A DNA stretch of 64,000 bases, from contig CM060883.1 in NCBI GenBank assembly GCA_030762935.1, forward strand, positions 32,172,501 to 32,236,500, given 5' to 3'. The stretch comes from Hymenopus coronatus (taxonomy: Eukaryota > Arthropoda > Insecta > Mantodea > Hymenopodidae). The position numbers and the translations under genes are program-made. Below the pieces are notes generated by a model. That model searched no databases. It saw only the letters and a list, made by a program, of their open reading frames with translations, and was not told where the DNA came from. Each line of letters opens with the position of its first letter. Positions within the stretch are counted from its first letter, which is position 1. Below, one piece after another: positions 1-11,262 of the stretch.

Positions 1-59
1 AATCATTTCACTTTCTATGGTGATATAATTTCAAAGTATTATCTGCAGTGATGTTAACA

Positions 60-892
60 CTTTCCCTTGAAACCCACCCCCCAAAAAAAAAATCGAAAAG
101 GATCCGTGTATCCGTGCGTACGTGCGTGCGCTGTGTATGTTTCTGTGAACAACCTGACCCAAATACGAAAACTCGCTCAAATACCAAACTTGATATTTAA
201 GTTGAGCATCCTCCAAGGATTCGCCACAAAGGTGTTCAAGAAAATTCCTCTACCCCAAACTACACTCTACGTGGAAGATTCTTCTAACATTTTCATTTTC
301 TCAAAAATGGCTCAAACGATCATGATTAAAAGCCTATATTTTAAAGTTTTTTCTTCTCAAATGAAATGTATAATATCTTGAATTTTCTGGGTATAGCCTC
401 TGAAGACATCTTCATTCTGGGTATTTGTATAAGTGGTAAACCGTAAGAAATAAACAAAAACCTATTACATAAAAAGCGTAGACTTCGTTAAAAGACACAA
501 TGTCATATACATTTGTATTTGTTTACGTTTTTTGTTGTTGTAAAGTTAACCACTTCCGAAAAATTCTCGGAAATATTCCGAGATTCAAAATACGTATCGT
601 TTCTCAAACGGGAAATCCTTATTCGGTGCATCTCTCTTTTCGTATACTCCTGGCCATACAAAGGGAACCGAATATCAATTGTATCGCATAGCGACAACTA
701 TTAAATTATTTAATTATCACCTTAGCTTAGTACATTCCTTTATGTTCCTTCTGCTTACAAGGAAGCATGTAATAAGACCAGTTCTGCTAATGTTTATCTG
801 GATTAGCATGATGTACACAAAAGAATAATCTATTGTAAGTTTAGTTTGTTTGCAGATCATGTAGAGAAGGTTATGTTAATATAATATACCAG
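60..892 (-). mobile_element. HINE-like element, diverged, hairpin end lost
   Basis: Reads on the minus strand from the subterminal TAGAGAAGG block near 861-870 back through the conserved core to an A-run and pyrimidine tract at 75-95. The core shared with other copies is visible: a 'caaatacca...ttgatattta' palindrome near 178-200, a 'aaaatggctcaaacgat' block near 304, and 'aagaaataaacaaaaacc' near 445. It is much more diverged than most copies and its 3' hairpin is not recognisable, so it is probably an old insertion. Confidence 0.65.
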
Positions 893-1511
893 GTTTTTTA
901 AAATTATTTATTTATTTTTACAGTTTACATGAAAACTCAGCATTTTCAACAATTTCAATTAAAGATAAATCTAAAACAAATAAATTATTTAAACTAAGAA
1001 CGGTAATCAGGTTTACTATTTGCTGGCCGATCACAGTAACTTTTAATTAAATAATATTTATATTTTAGGCGAATTACTAACGAGTTTGCATTAATGTGAT
1101 TCTCATATGTTCAACCTTATGAAGCAATGTTGCCTGCTATATCTTCACGCAGGGACATGTAACCGTATGAATATCCATTTCACTGGTATAATATTGCTCT
1201 CTATTTCAATTGTTGTTTCATGAGGTAATTTAATAATGGGAACACGGGCCCACTTACCTAGAATGTGAAGTGATATACAGGATGTTTAAAAGTCAGCAAA
1301 CATTACCTGGAACAAACAGAAAACGAGTATTAAATTTGCTTTCGTTTAATTAACTCCCACTTGAAATATATATATATATAAATTGGAGTGGTTGTCTAAA
1401 TTTATCTGAAAAAGCAAAGCAAATCATGGATTCAATGAAATAACTAATTTCAAAATCTATATCGGGATTTCACCCCTAAGCGCTAAAAAAACAAAGACGA
1501 AACAACAAAAA
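893..1511. other. AT-rich interval, nothing assigned
   Basis: No reading frame, tRNA-like box or HINE core seen. A short (TA)n run lies near 1367-1380. The phrase at 1273-1290 ('tacaggatgtttaaaagt') resembles the outer ends of some Tc1/mariner-type terminal repeats, but no partner end was found. Confidence 0.4.
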
Positions 1512-2317
1512 TTTGACATGCTCCAATCACATGACTTTATATCTCTATAACATATTATTATTAATAAGTTTGTTCTTCTATCTACTTCATGCTAATCGAG
1601 ATAAACATTAGCAGAAACTGTCTTATTACCTAGGAGGGAAATAAGGGAATACACTAGGCTAAACCGACAGTCAATTGTTTTAACATGCTATGGGATAGCA
1701 ATCAGTTTTTTTTTTTTCTTTTTTCTTTTTTGTGACCAGGAGTTAACAAGGAATATCACGAAACGGTCAACTCCACGAAAAAAATGTGTATGGCATAAAT
1801 TGTGTGTTTAAGGAGATCTACGTTTATTGTGCAGTAAGCTTTTGTCTATATCTTATGGTTTATCAGTTACACGAAATTTAGAAAAACTCATCCAGAATAA
1901 AGAGGTCTTGAGAGGCTATTCCCAGAAAATTCAAGACATAGATTACATTTGTCATCTGAACTATAAGAGATTTTAATCAAAACTGCTACGAGCCTTTTTT
2001 GAGAAAACCAAAATTGTCGACATTTTTTCCACTTAAAGAGTAGCTGGCGTGGGGGGATTTTCTTGAAAATCTTCATGTCGCTTCCATGGAAGATGCCGAA
2101 CTTAAATATGAAGTTTACTATTTTACGGACTTTTCGTTTTTGAGCTATGCTGCCCAAAGATAGACAGACAGAAAGACACACGCACACACAAGAGGCACAC
2201 ATATGGACATTTTGCTTCTTTTGGATTCAGGGGGTCCCAAAACATGTAATCTCCAATTTTTGGTTGCAATATAATACCTTCTCTATACACTATGTACATA
2301 GTACGTGTAGCGAAAGT
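1512..2317 (+). mobile_element. HINE-like element, complete
   Basis: Begins TTTGACATGC (diverged TCTGATGTG), with ATGACTTTATATC as the subterminal block, the GCTAAT...ATTAGC stem-loop near 1590-1620, a CA-rich tract at 2165-2200 and the terminal palindrome at 2277-2317 (CTCTATACACTATGTACATAG then GTAGCGAAAGT). About 806 bp. The reading frames inside and antisense to it are repeat translations, with no recognisable protein domain. Confidence 0.8.
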
Positions 2318-2828
2318 AAAAATATACATAGATGGGTTTAAAAGAAACATCAACACACGCAGGAAAGAACGCAGAAGTCACACAAAAAATAAACTAATAA
2401 GTCGGCGGTGTCCGCACATTTTTGGTAAAAAAATCACGAAATTAACTGGGACTTCACTTCATTAAAATCAGAACCGTTAACGAGGAAAACATTATATACA
2501 CAGATTTAATCAGGAATTAATGCATTTTCTATAGAAAAAAAGACAACCGGCAGATTTCTAAGTTCATCAATCTCCGTCAGAGGGCAGCACAGTGGAACAG
2601 AGAAAGGAGAGGGCGCCTACTCAAATGATTAGTCGAGTAAAGAAAATGATGATGCCACGAACTGTAACGAAACCATCTTCAATTTTTTTAAAAAATATGA
2701 GGCAATAAGAATGTTAATTAAGCTTGGCACAAGTTAGAAACCAAAATTGGATGTTTAGTTCAGCATTTTCTAGATATGCAACAAACATATTTTCAATGAA
2801 TCCTTCCACAGCAAACTACCTTTGCAAT
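2318..2828. other. Interval without assignable gene
   Basis: Mixed-composition sequence, more GC-rich at 2565-2625 (purine-rich, 'agagaaaggagagggcgcc'). No domain-bearing frame and no tRNA-like promoter boxes recognised. Confidence 0.4.
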
Positions 2829-3164
2829 AAGCAATATCTCGGAAATAGCTTTACAAAAAAAAAAAAAAAAAAAAAAGTGTATGACAAATTGTATGTTAAC
2901 GAGATCTGCAGTTTTTGTGTAGCAAGGTTTTGTCTATCTCTTACGGTTTTCCAGTTATACGGACTACTTATGTTTTTGAGTTATGCCGTATACAGACTCG
3001 CACACACAGGTTTTTTTTTCTCTAAAAATGTGTTGTTTTTTTAATTCATGAATCATCAAAACACATTTCTGGTGAAATATCCATATTGAATTTTTGGGTG
3101 GAATACACAACCTCTCTATTTACTATGCAAGAACAAACGCCTATAATATTTAGAGGAGAAAATA
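2829..3164 (+). mobile_element. HINE-like element, internally deleted
   Basis: Starts inside the family core ('gcaatatctcgg', then a 23-base A-run near 2855-2876 replacing the usual 'ccacgaaaaaaa'), jumps from the 'ccagttatacgga' block to 'tgtttttgagttatg', and ends with a diverged hairpin side TAGAGGAGAAAATAAAA. Both halves of the family are present and roughly 350 bp in between are missing. Confidence 0.65.
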
Positions 3165-3311
3165 AAAATATATTTATACAATATATAAATCATAATCATT
3201 ACATAAAAGAGCCAATAACACTGCACAAAATAAAATTAAGTGTTGGGCAATTTTTTTTTTAAATACAGTTCCGGAGTCTGGTCGGGACTCCGGCGCTGTA
3301 TTACCCTTTCT
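3165..3311. repeat. Flank duplicate A with a G/C-rich stem-loop
   Basis: The stretch at 3166-3250 ('tatttataca...aatcataatcattacataaaag...gttgggcaat') recurs with changes at 4265-4370. It is followed by a strong stem-loop at 3264-3300: TACAG, a 2x2 internal loop, then CCGGAGTC paired with GACTCCGG across a 7-base loop. A relative of the hairpin is present in the opposite orientation near 23909-23950. Confidence 0.6.
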
Positions 3312-4143
3312 ACTTTCTCTACACGTACTATGTATATAGTATATAGAGAAAGTGTTGTAATACACCCAAAAATTCGATATTGAGATTTCACCGGAAATAC
3401 ATGTTTTGGGTCCCCTGAATAAAAAAAAATACATTTTTGAAAAAAAAAAGTCCATGTGTATCTGTGGATAGAATAGCTCAAAAACGAAAAGACCGTTGAA
3501 TACCAAACTTGGTATTTGAGTTTAGTATCTTCCAAGGATGCGATACGAAGATATTCAAGAAAATCCCCCCCAACTACCCTTTACATAGAACATTTTTCGA
3601 AAGTTTTGATGTACTCAAAAATGGCTCTAACGATTTTGATTAAAATATCTTATATTAAAGATATTTACATTATAAACATAATATAATGTATAAGTTGAAT
3701 TTTCTGGAAATAGCCTCTGAAGACTACTTTATTTTGGATGACTTTTACGGAATTTTGTATAACTGAAAAGCTGTAAGAGATGGACAAAAACTCACACCAC
3801 AAAAAGTGTAGAGCACGTTAAAACACACAATTTATGTTATACACATTTTTTTCGTGGAGTGGATCGTTTTTGATATATTCCTTGTTATTGGTTTCAGCTT
3901 TAAAAATATTTTATTTTTCTCATACGGGAATTTTTCAACTGCTGTCTATACAAAGGAACTTCAGTCACATAGCAACTAGCTTTTGACTATCACTTTAACC
4001 AATGTTACTCCCTTATTTCGCTTTTACTTACAAAGAAGCAAGTAATAACACTATTTCTGCACGAAGTAAATGGAAGAATAAGCTTTTTAACAATAATTTA
4101 TTGCAGAGATGTAGAGAAAGTCATGTGTATGGAATACATTGGA
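3312..4143 (-). mobile_element. HINE-like element, complete
   Basis: Terminal palindrome at 3312-3352 (ACTTTCTCTACACGTACTATG ... AGTATATAGAGAAAGT) and 5' terminus at 4109-4143 (GATGTAGAGAAAGTCATGTG ... ggaatacattgga). About 832 bp. It sits between two copies of the same flanking sequence (3166-3250 and 4265-4370), so it either entered a pre-existing duplication or the flank was duplicated with it. Confidence 0.85.
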
Positions 4144-4146
4144 TTT

Positions 4147-4265
4147 GTTTTTTTAATTCAGGGGTTCTTAATTTATATTTCCGGGGAAATCTTGACATCG
4201 AATTTTTGGGTGAAATACGTATCTTCTCCACCTACTATACACCTATAGCCTTTAGAGGAAAAAGA
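4147..4265 (+). mobile_element. HINE-like 3' end fragment
   Basis: Carries 'ttaattcagggg...ttccggggaaatc...gaatttttgggtgaaat' and a decayed terminal hairpin ending TTTAGAGGAAAAAG. It closely resembles the 3' end at 3040-3164, the neighbouring deleted copy, which supports a local duplication. Confidence 0.65.
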
Positions 4266-4742
4266 AAATACAAATATATTTAATATAAAATCATAATTTT
4301 TACGTAAAAGAAGAGCTCTAGTTAATAACTCTGCAAAAAATAAAAAATAATGTGATTTTTGGGCAATGTTTGGCGTTTGGTCTCTCTCCCCTTAATGTCT
4401 GAAGCAATAGTCTGAGACGAGAGAAAAGGAATGCACTTGGAACCATCTAGCTCTGAAATTGAGAAACCGGAACCTTCGTGGCGGGCAAGCAATTCGCTGC
4501 AACAGGTCCTAACATGCCAGCTTCCAATCCAAGGACAAGATAGTACTTCTTCCATGGCCTTCCAACACTTCGGTATTCGTCACCTCCATTTGAAGCCTAC
4601 TTTCTGTTTTTCATAAAACCGGCAAAGAATGTGTCTGCGATAACATATGTTCCCTTAAATCGGACATTAGATAAATCTCTTGTCATTTGACAAGTATTAG
4701 GCCACCAGAATCACAACAAAATAGCTTACATTTAAAAAAAAA
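4266..4742. other. Flank duplicate B and unassigned sequence
   Basis: The first ~105 bases repeat 3166-3250. The remainder (4371-4735) is mixed-composition sequence with a moderately open plus frame near 4431-4616 that has no recognisable domain and no codon pattern I trust. Confidence 0.4.
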
Positions 4743-5608
4743 TCAGATGTGCACCATTCACATGACTTTCTCTATATCCCTGTAACAAATTATTCCTAAA
4801 AAGCTTATACTTCTATTAACTTCATGCTAATCAGTAAAACATTAGCAGAAATAGCCATATTACTTGCTTCCTTGTGAGTAGGGGTGAAATAAGGCAGTAC
4901 CATAGGTTAAAGTGATAATCAAAAGCTGGTTACTATGTCACTGAAGTTCCTTTGTTTGTATGGACAGCAGTTGACAAATTCCTGTATGAGAAATGTATAA
5001 GTTTTTCACAGCAGAAACCAAAAATAAGGAATGTCACAAAAACGACGAACTCCACGAAAAAAATGTATATATCATAAATTGTGTGTTTTAACATGCTCTA
5101 CATTTTGTGTATAGTAAGTTTTTGTCCATGTCTTACGGTTTAGTAGTTATTCAAAATTTAGTAAAATTCATCCAGAATAAACTACTCTTCAGAGGCTATT
5201 CCCAGAAAATTCAAGATATACATTTTATTTGTCAGGTAAATATCTTTAATATACGAAATTTTAATCAAAATCGTTAGAGCCATTTTTGAGAAAACCAAAA
5301 TTTTCCAAAAAAGTTCCATGTAAAGGGTAGTTGGGGGTGGGGGGATTTTTCTCAAATCTTTGTGTCGCATCCCTGGATGATACTAAACTTAAATACCAAG
5401 TTTGGTATTTTACCTACTTTTCGTTATCGTGAGTTATCGTGTTCACAGACACACGGACACACACACACGGACCTTTTTTCGAAAATGCTTTTTTTAGATA
5501 AAGGGGACCCTAAAACATATATTTCCGGTGAAATCTTGGTATCGAATTTTTTGGTGGAGTGCAATACATTCTCTATCCACTATGAACATAGTGCCTATAG
5601 AGAAAGTA
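4743..5608 (+). mobile_element. HINE-like element, complete
   Basis: 5' end TCAGATGTGCACCATTCACA, subterminal GACTTTCTCTATATCC, (CA)n at 5447-5475, and terminal hairpin 5568-5608 with a weakened inner palindrome (CTATCCACTATGAACATAGTG). About 866 bp. Close in sequence to the copy at 38786-39648: both share the 'tatatccctg' variant and the 'gcctatagagaaagt' hairpin arm. Confidence 0.85.
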
Positions 5609-5632
5609 ATAGATGATATAGGGCTTACAATG

Positions 5633-6106
5633 AATCACATGTGTTCAATTCATATGACTTATTCTACACCTCTGTAACAAATTATTGATAAAATGTGAAA
5701 TGAGATAAACATTAGCGGAAATGGGGTTATTGCTTTCGTATAAGTAGAAGGGAAATAAGTGAATGCACTAGGCTAAAATGCTAGTCAATCTTTTAAAACC
5801 TGGTTGCTATGTGACTGAAATTCGTATCTTTGCCTAACCAGGAGCTGACAATCCCTGTATGAGAAAACTTTTAAGCATTCTAAAACTGAAACCAATAATA
5901 AGAAAATGGTCAATTCATGTAACTTTACATGACACAAATTGTGTATTTTAACGTGATCTACATGTTTTGTGTAGTAAGTTTTTTTGTCTCTACGGTTTAC
6001 TATTTATGCAAAATTCATCTAGAATACAGAGGTCTTCAGAGACTCCTCACAGAAAATTCAACATATACATTTCAATTTTCATGTAAAGAATATTCATAAT
6101 TTACAT
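5633..6106 (+). mobile_element. HINE-like element, 3' truncated
   Basis: Starts 'cacatgtgttcaattcatatgac' and follows the family to 'cagaaaattcaacatataca...tcatgtaaagaatattcataatttac', then stops. The (CA)n tract and hairpin are absent. Confidence 0.7.
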
Positions 6107-6620
6107 ACACTTTATAATTCTCTGAGATGCTAGCTGAAACTGCATTATACGCGTTCACTTCAAATGAAACATAATGTCGCGTGTCACTTTTTTACGTAAA
6201 TAATATTTAGAACCGCAGTACTGTGAAGAACAACTGACTGCACAGAAGACTGACTTGTAAATGAGGATGAACTGTGTGAGAACTTGCATCTCTTTAGCAT
6301 ATATATCGAACACCCTTGTTCTAATTGGCTTGTTTTTCCCGCTCCCAGTAGCGTCTCTTTTCATGAACCAATAGAAACTTCCCACAAGTTTTTTTATTAA
6401 GGACATTCTTTTATATATTTCACCCTAGATCCCTGGCTATCGCCCACAAAAACCTTGAGAAAGATTTCTCATTTATGACTCATGTACAGTTTCAGCTATC
6501 TCGTCTCTCTTTTAATTAAGCTTATGCTAATACCCTCTAATGATATAATATACTTTCTATATTGCATACATTTATTTACATTAATCTAGTTATTAATTAT
6601 TAATATCTTCTTGCATTCAT
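6107..6620. other. Unique-looking interval with paired CCAAT-type motifs
   Basis: Contains an inverted pair, ATTGG near 6325 and CCAAT near 6368, around a GC-richer core ('cccgctcccagtagcg'), and a TATATATC run near 6298. These could belong to an old promoter, but no downstream exon is visible. A minus-strand open frame at 6155-6406 has no recognised domain. Confidence 0.3.
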
Positions 6621-6839
6621 TAGTAGTGCCTCACGGTGGGAGGAATTTTGTTTAAAATCTTCGCGTCGCATCATTGTGGGATACCTTTATTTTGAGGTTA
6701 TGTTATTCGCAGACACACAATAGACATACATAAGGTTCATTTTCTATTATTTGTTTTTAGGATTCATGAAATCTAAATAACGTTATTTCCAGTGAAATAT
6801 CGGAATGAAAACCATCCTGTACTTTGCTTAGTGAAAGTA
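6621..6839 (+). mobile_element. HINE-like 3' portion
   Basis: From 'gtgggaggaattttgtttaaaatcttcgcgtcgcatc' through a short CA tract to 'ctttgcttagtgaaagtat', a decayed hairpin arm. It directly precedes module X copy 1, and the similar piece at 8205-8319 precedes X copy 2. Confidence 0.65.
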
Positions 6840-7172
6840 TGATTAATTTCCTTTCTGTTAATTTGCCTCCCTTACTACAATCTAATATAGAAATTTATTG
6901 TGAATATGATGATATTTAAGGGCGCTCAACTGACAAGGTCATCAGCGCCCTTATGATAAAATCCTGGCAACAACCACTAATAAAACGCAATATAAAAATA
7001 AGTCACAGTTAAAAAGTAAGGCTAAAAAGAGTATAAAAAAACTGTCGAGCCCTGAAACCAGAGCTGGCGATAAAACAATGACATAAAAAGAGCTAAAACG
7101 GGGGAAAACAATTAAAACAAAATCGTCGAATAAACAGTGCGCTTAAAACAGTTAAAACTTAAAGAATAAAAA
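6840..7172. repeat. Module X, copy 1
   Basis: A non-HINE repeat with a recognisable inverted motif, AAGGGCGCTCAACTG...CAGCGCCCTTATGA, at 6916-6954. It is followed by an A-rich tract with 'gagtataaaaaaactgtcgagccctgaaaccagagctggcgataaaac'. It recurs at 8320 and 9531, each time between two HINE-like copies. No reading frame or tRNA-like promoter is visible. The module resembles an interspersed repeat I associate with polyneopteran insects; its class is unknown to me. Confidence 0.7.
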
Positions 7173-8004
7173 TCTGAAGTGTTCAGTTCACATGACTTTT
7201 TCTACATCTCTGTAACAGAGTACTGTTAATAAGCTTATTCTTCTATTTAATGCTAAAACATTAGCGGAAATGGACTTATTACTTAGTTCCTTTATAAATA
7301 GAGAGAAATAACAGAATACACTAGACTAAACCGACAGTCAAATGTTTTAAAATTAGGTTGCTAGGGGATTGAGATCCGTGGCCAAGCGTTGACAAGTTCC
7401 CGTATGAGAAAAGTATTTTAAAACTGAAATTAATAACAAGGAATAACTCGAAAACGGCCAACTTCACGAAAAAATGTGTATGACATAAATTGTGTGTTTT
7501 ATCGTGATCTACGTGTTTTGTGCAGTAAGTTTTTGCCTATCTCTTACGGTTTACCAGTTATGCAGAATTCAATAAAAATCATCCAGAATAAAAAGATCTT
7601 CTAAGGCAACTCCAGAAATTTCAAGATATACGATTTATTTGTCATGTAAATATCTTTAATATACGATATTTTAATCAAACTAATTAGAGCCAATTTTGAG
7701 AAAATCAAAGTATTAAAAAATTTCTCCATGTAAAGGGTAGTTTGGGGTGGGGTATTTTCCTCAAAAGCTTAGTGTCGCATCCATGGATGATACTAAACTG
7801 AAATACCAAGTTTTTGGTATTTTGGCAAATTTTCATTTTTGAGTTATCGTGTTCACAGAAACGCATACACGTTTTTTCTTAAAATGTTTGTTTTCGAAAC
7901 AGGGGACCCTAAAACGTGTATTTCCATTAAAATATTGGTATTAATTTTTTGTGTGGAGTGCAATACCTTCTATACTCATGTATCATCTACTATGTAGAGT
8001 AAGT
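7173..8004 (+). mobile_element. HINE-like element, complete, variant hairpin
   Basis: 5' end TCTGAAGTGTTCAGTTCACA; subterminal GACTTTTTCTACATC; 3' end 'tctatactcatgtatcatctactatgtagagtaagt'. The terminal hairpin here belongs to a shorter class (see also 48000), with outer arms kept and the inner palindrome shortened. About 832 bp. Confidence 0.8.
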
Positions 8005-8204
8005 AAAAGAAAAAAAAATAAAAGCGTGGAATACGCGAGACAAGAATATTCGAATTTTGTGAAGAATGCAATTCGAGAAACAGTGAACAATTTTTTTTGA
8101 GAATGAGCCAACAGAGATAAAGGAAGTTAATGCTAGTAAATATTTTTTCTAATATCAGAAGAATCATATTTTATAAAATTGGCCAAAAGAACCCACAATG
8201 TGAG

Positions 8205-8319
8205 TTATAAAATGTGTCATTTTATATTATTTGTTTTTCAGATTCATGGAATCTTAAAAACATATATTTTCGGTAAAATATCGGAATGAAACCCTTGCTG
8301 TACTTTACATAGTGAAAGT
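8205..8319 (+). mobile_element. HINE-like 3' end fragment
   Basis: Contains 'ttgtttttcagattcatggaatc...tttcggtaaaatatcggaatgaaaccc...tactttacatagtgaaagta'. It parallels 6745-6839 base for base over most of its length, marking the start of a second HINE-X unit offset by roughly 1.48 kb. Confidence 0.65.
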
Positions 8320-8673
8320 AAAAATAATTTTCTTTTATTAATTTCCCTACCTTATTGCAATCTAATATCGTAATTTATAGTGATATGAAGATGATGATGA
8401 TGATGAGGATGATGATGTTTAAGGGCGTTCAACTGCCTAAGCCATCAGCGCCCTTATGAAAAAATTCTGGCAATAACCAATAATAAAACGGAATATAAAA
8501 ATAAAGCACAGATAAAAAGGAGTATAAAACCGGGGTAGAATAACTGTCCAGCCCTGAAACCACAGCTCGTGATAAAACCATGACATTAAAACATCTAAAA
8601 CGGGGGGAAAACAATTAAAACAAAATCATCAAATAATGACACATAAAAACAATTAAAACATAAAGAATAAAAG
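8320..8673. repeat. Module X, copy 2
   Basis: Second copy of the module, including a (GAT)n run at 8390-8420 just upstream of AAGGGCGTTCAACTG...CAGCGCCCTTATGA. The downstream part reads 'ggagtataaaaccggggtagaataactgtccagccctgaaacc'. Confidence 0.75.
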
Positions 8674-9530
8674 TCTCACGTGTTCAATTCACATGGCTTT
8701 CTCTATATCTCTGCAATAAATTATTGTTAGAAAACTACTTCTATTTACTTCACGCTAATCGAAAAAAAAAACAATAGCATAAAGAGTCTTATTACTTGCT
8801 TGCTTACTTGCAAGTAGAAGAGAATTAAGGGAGAACCATAGGTTAAATTGATAGTCAAATCTAGTAAAACCGGATTGCTATGTGATTGAAGTACCTTTGT
8901 TTGACAAATTCCCGTATGAGAAAAGTATAAGTATTTAAAGCTGAAACTAATAACAAGAAATATCTAAAAAAAAAAAAAAAGTCAACTCCAAGAAAAAAAT
9001 GTATATAGCTTAAATTGTGTATTTCAACCACCTCTACATTTTTTGTGTGGTTGAGTTTTTGTCTATCTCTTTCCAGTTATGCAACATTCCGCAAAGTTCA
9101 TGGCGAATAAACATGTCTTCAGTGGCTATTCCCAGAAAATTGAAGATATAAACTTTAGTTGTCATGTAAATGCTTTAAGCATAAGAGATTTTAATCAAAA
9201 TCATTAGAGCCATTTTTGAGAAAATCAAACCTTTCGAATTTTTTTCCATGTAAAGGATAGTTGGAGTTGGGGGGGATTTTCTTAAAATAGTTGTGTCGCA
9301 GCCTTGGATGATACTGAAATTAAATACCAAACTTACCAAAGCTTTTCGTTTTTGAGCTATGCTGCCCACGGACACACACACACATACAAACGGGCATTTT
9401 TCCAAAAATTATTTTTTTTAATTCAGGGGGACCCAAAACATGTATTTCCGGTGAAATCTCGGTATCAAATTTTTGAATACAATACAATACTTTCTCTATA
9501 CACTATGTACATAGTACGTGTAGAGAAAGA
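8674..9530 (+). mobile_element. HINE-like element, complete
   Basis: 5' end TCTCACGTGTTCAATTCACA; ACA-rich microsatellite at 9371-9395; hairpin 9490-9529 (CTTTCTCTATACACTATGTA ... GTACGTGTAGAGAAAG). About 857 bp, lying between X copies 2 and 3. Confidence 0.85.
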
Positions 9531-9733
9531 ATAAGGCACAGGTAGAAGTAGAGCTAAAAGGAGTATAAAACCAAGGTAAAATAACTGTCCAACCCTGAAA
9601 CCAGAGCTGGGGAAAAACTACTGCATTAAAAGAGCTAAAACGGGGGAAAACAATTACATCAAAATTGTCGAATAGTGACATGTAAAAACAATTAAAAGCA
9701 AAGAATAAAAGCCAGCTATTTAAAAGTAAAAAA
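9531..9733. repeat. Module X, copy 3, 5' part
   Basis: Starts inside the module at 'ggcacaggtagaag' and reads to CCAGCTATTTAAAAGTAAAA at 9712-9732. It is interrupted by the next HINE-like copy and resumes at 10518. Confidence 0.7.
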
Positions 9734-10512
9734 TCTGATTGTTCCATTCACATGACTTTCTCTATATACCTGCAACAAATTATTGTTAAATAGCTTATGC
9801 TTCTATTTATTTCATGCTCATCGAGAAACAATTAGCAGAAATAGTCTTATTACTTGCTTCCTTGTAAGTAGAAGCGAAAAAAGGAAGTAGGTTAAAGCGA
9901 TAGTCAAAAGCTGGTTGCTATGTGACTGAAGTTCCTTTGTTTGTATGGACACGATTTGACAAATTCCTGTATGAGAAAAGTATAAGCTTTTCAAAGCTGA
10001 AACAAAAAACAAGGAATATCTAAAAAACGATCAACTCCACGAAAAAAAATGTATATAACATAAATTGTGTGTTTTAATGTGCTCTACAATTTTTGTGTGC
10101 TAAGTTTTTGTCTATCTCTTACAGTTTATCAGTTATACACAATTTCGTAAAATTCATCCAGAATAAAGTAGTCTTCAGATGCTATTTCCAGACAATTCAA
10201 GATATACATTTTATTTGTCAGGTAAATATCTTTAATTTACGATATTTTAATCAAAGTTGTTAAGAGCCATTTTTAAGAAAATCAAAATTTTCGAAGAAAG
10301 TTCCATATAAAGGGTAGTTGGGGGTGATGGTATTTTCGTGTCGCATCCTTGGAAGATGCCAAATTTAAATACCAAGTGTGGTATTCAATGGTTTTTTCGT
10401 TTTTGAGCTATGCTGTCCAGATACACACAGACACACATACACACGGACCTTTTTTTTTTTTTTTTTTTTTTGATTCAGGGGGACCCAAAAGAAATATTTG
10501 CGGTGAAATCTC
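9734..10512 (+). mobile_element. HINE-like element lacking its 3' hairpin, flanked by a 21-bp direct repeat
   Basis: 5' end TCTGATTGTTCCATTCACAT. The copy runs through the CA tract near 10425 and a 22-base T-run, then stops at 'ttgcggtgaaatctc'. The same 21 bases, beginning CCAGCTATTTAAAAG, flank it at 9712-9732 and 10518-10538. HINEs are not expected to create target-site duplications, so this may come from repair or from a different insertion route. Confidence 0.75.
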
Positions 10513-10700
10513 AAAAACCAGCTATTTAAAAGTAAAAACTCCGCCCCGTTATCACAGCACACAGCTACCACTGACTAAAACCTCAAGGTAAAAGAAATTT
10601 GTGCTAAAAATTTAAAAACCCTGTCTACTGCTCTCGGCAAGAGCATCATCCGAGGAGGAATAAATGCTGAAAATGATAAAGGTACATTGGAATTGCCCTG
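10513..10700. repeat. Module X, copy 3, 3' continuation
   Basis: Resumes with the 21-base duplicated phrase and continues into 'ctccgccccgttatcacagcacacagc', giving the longest view of the 3' side of module X in this window. The right boundary is a guess because no second copy reaches this far. Confidence 0.5.
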
Positions 10701-11262
10701 TACTAACTTAATATAAAATAAACCCGCTGATGCATACAAAAAATCTCGCCATCAAATGTTTATGTATATCCAATACGGCTAAAAACCATATTTCGGCACG
10801 CCACACACATTGGCTGTTTTATTTCTATGCGCACTGACGTCCACATTATTTATTAATTAATTTACTCGCTCATTTCGCATCTCCGTCGACGACGTCAATA
10901 CCAATCAGCTGAAAATCGGAATCTAAGTGAAAAATAGTGTGCGTTCGGTCGGAGAACAAACAGCGCCGTACCATCAACTAATTACACTTTTGTCTCTATA
11001 CGGATGTGGCAAATACAATAGGCACTTCCATTTGGCTTATCGTTTCATTCCATAGGAAGTGCAATAGTGCTGATACCAAACTAATTGTTCTGTTACATCA
11101 TCGTTATCATCGTCATTATGAGCTCGGAAATGATGATGAGGTGCACAGAAAACATTCGGTATCAATAACAATGTTTTACTGAACTAAAATCTACACTAGC
11201 ATATCAACAACTCACTAAGGGATACATAACTGATTTTTGAACCGTTTCGGGGGGAAAAAACT
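10701..11262. other. Unique interval with CRE-like and inverted ETS-like motifs
   Basis: Contains TGACGTCC near 10834, GACGTCAATACCAATCAG near 10893, and an inverted CACTTCC / GGAAGTG pair near 11025-11060. Composition is less AT-rich than its surroundings. There is no open frame with a recognisable domain, so a regulatory role is only a possibility. Confidence 0.3.

Noticed and set aside
9304..9534. Open frames through (CA)n giving His-Thr repeats
   Set aside because: Translation of a microsatellite inside the repeat; not conserved in frame.
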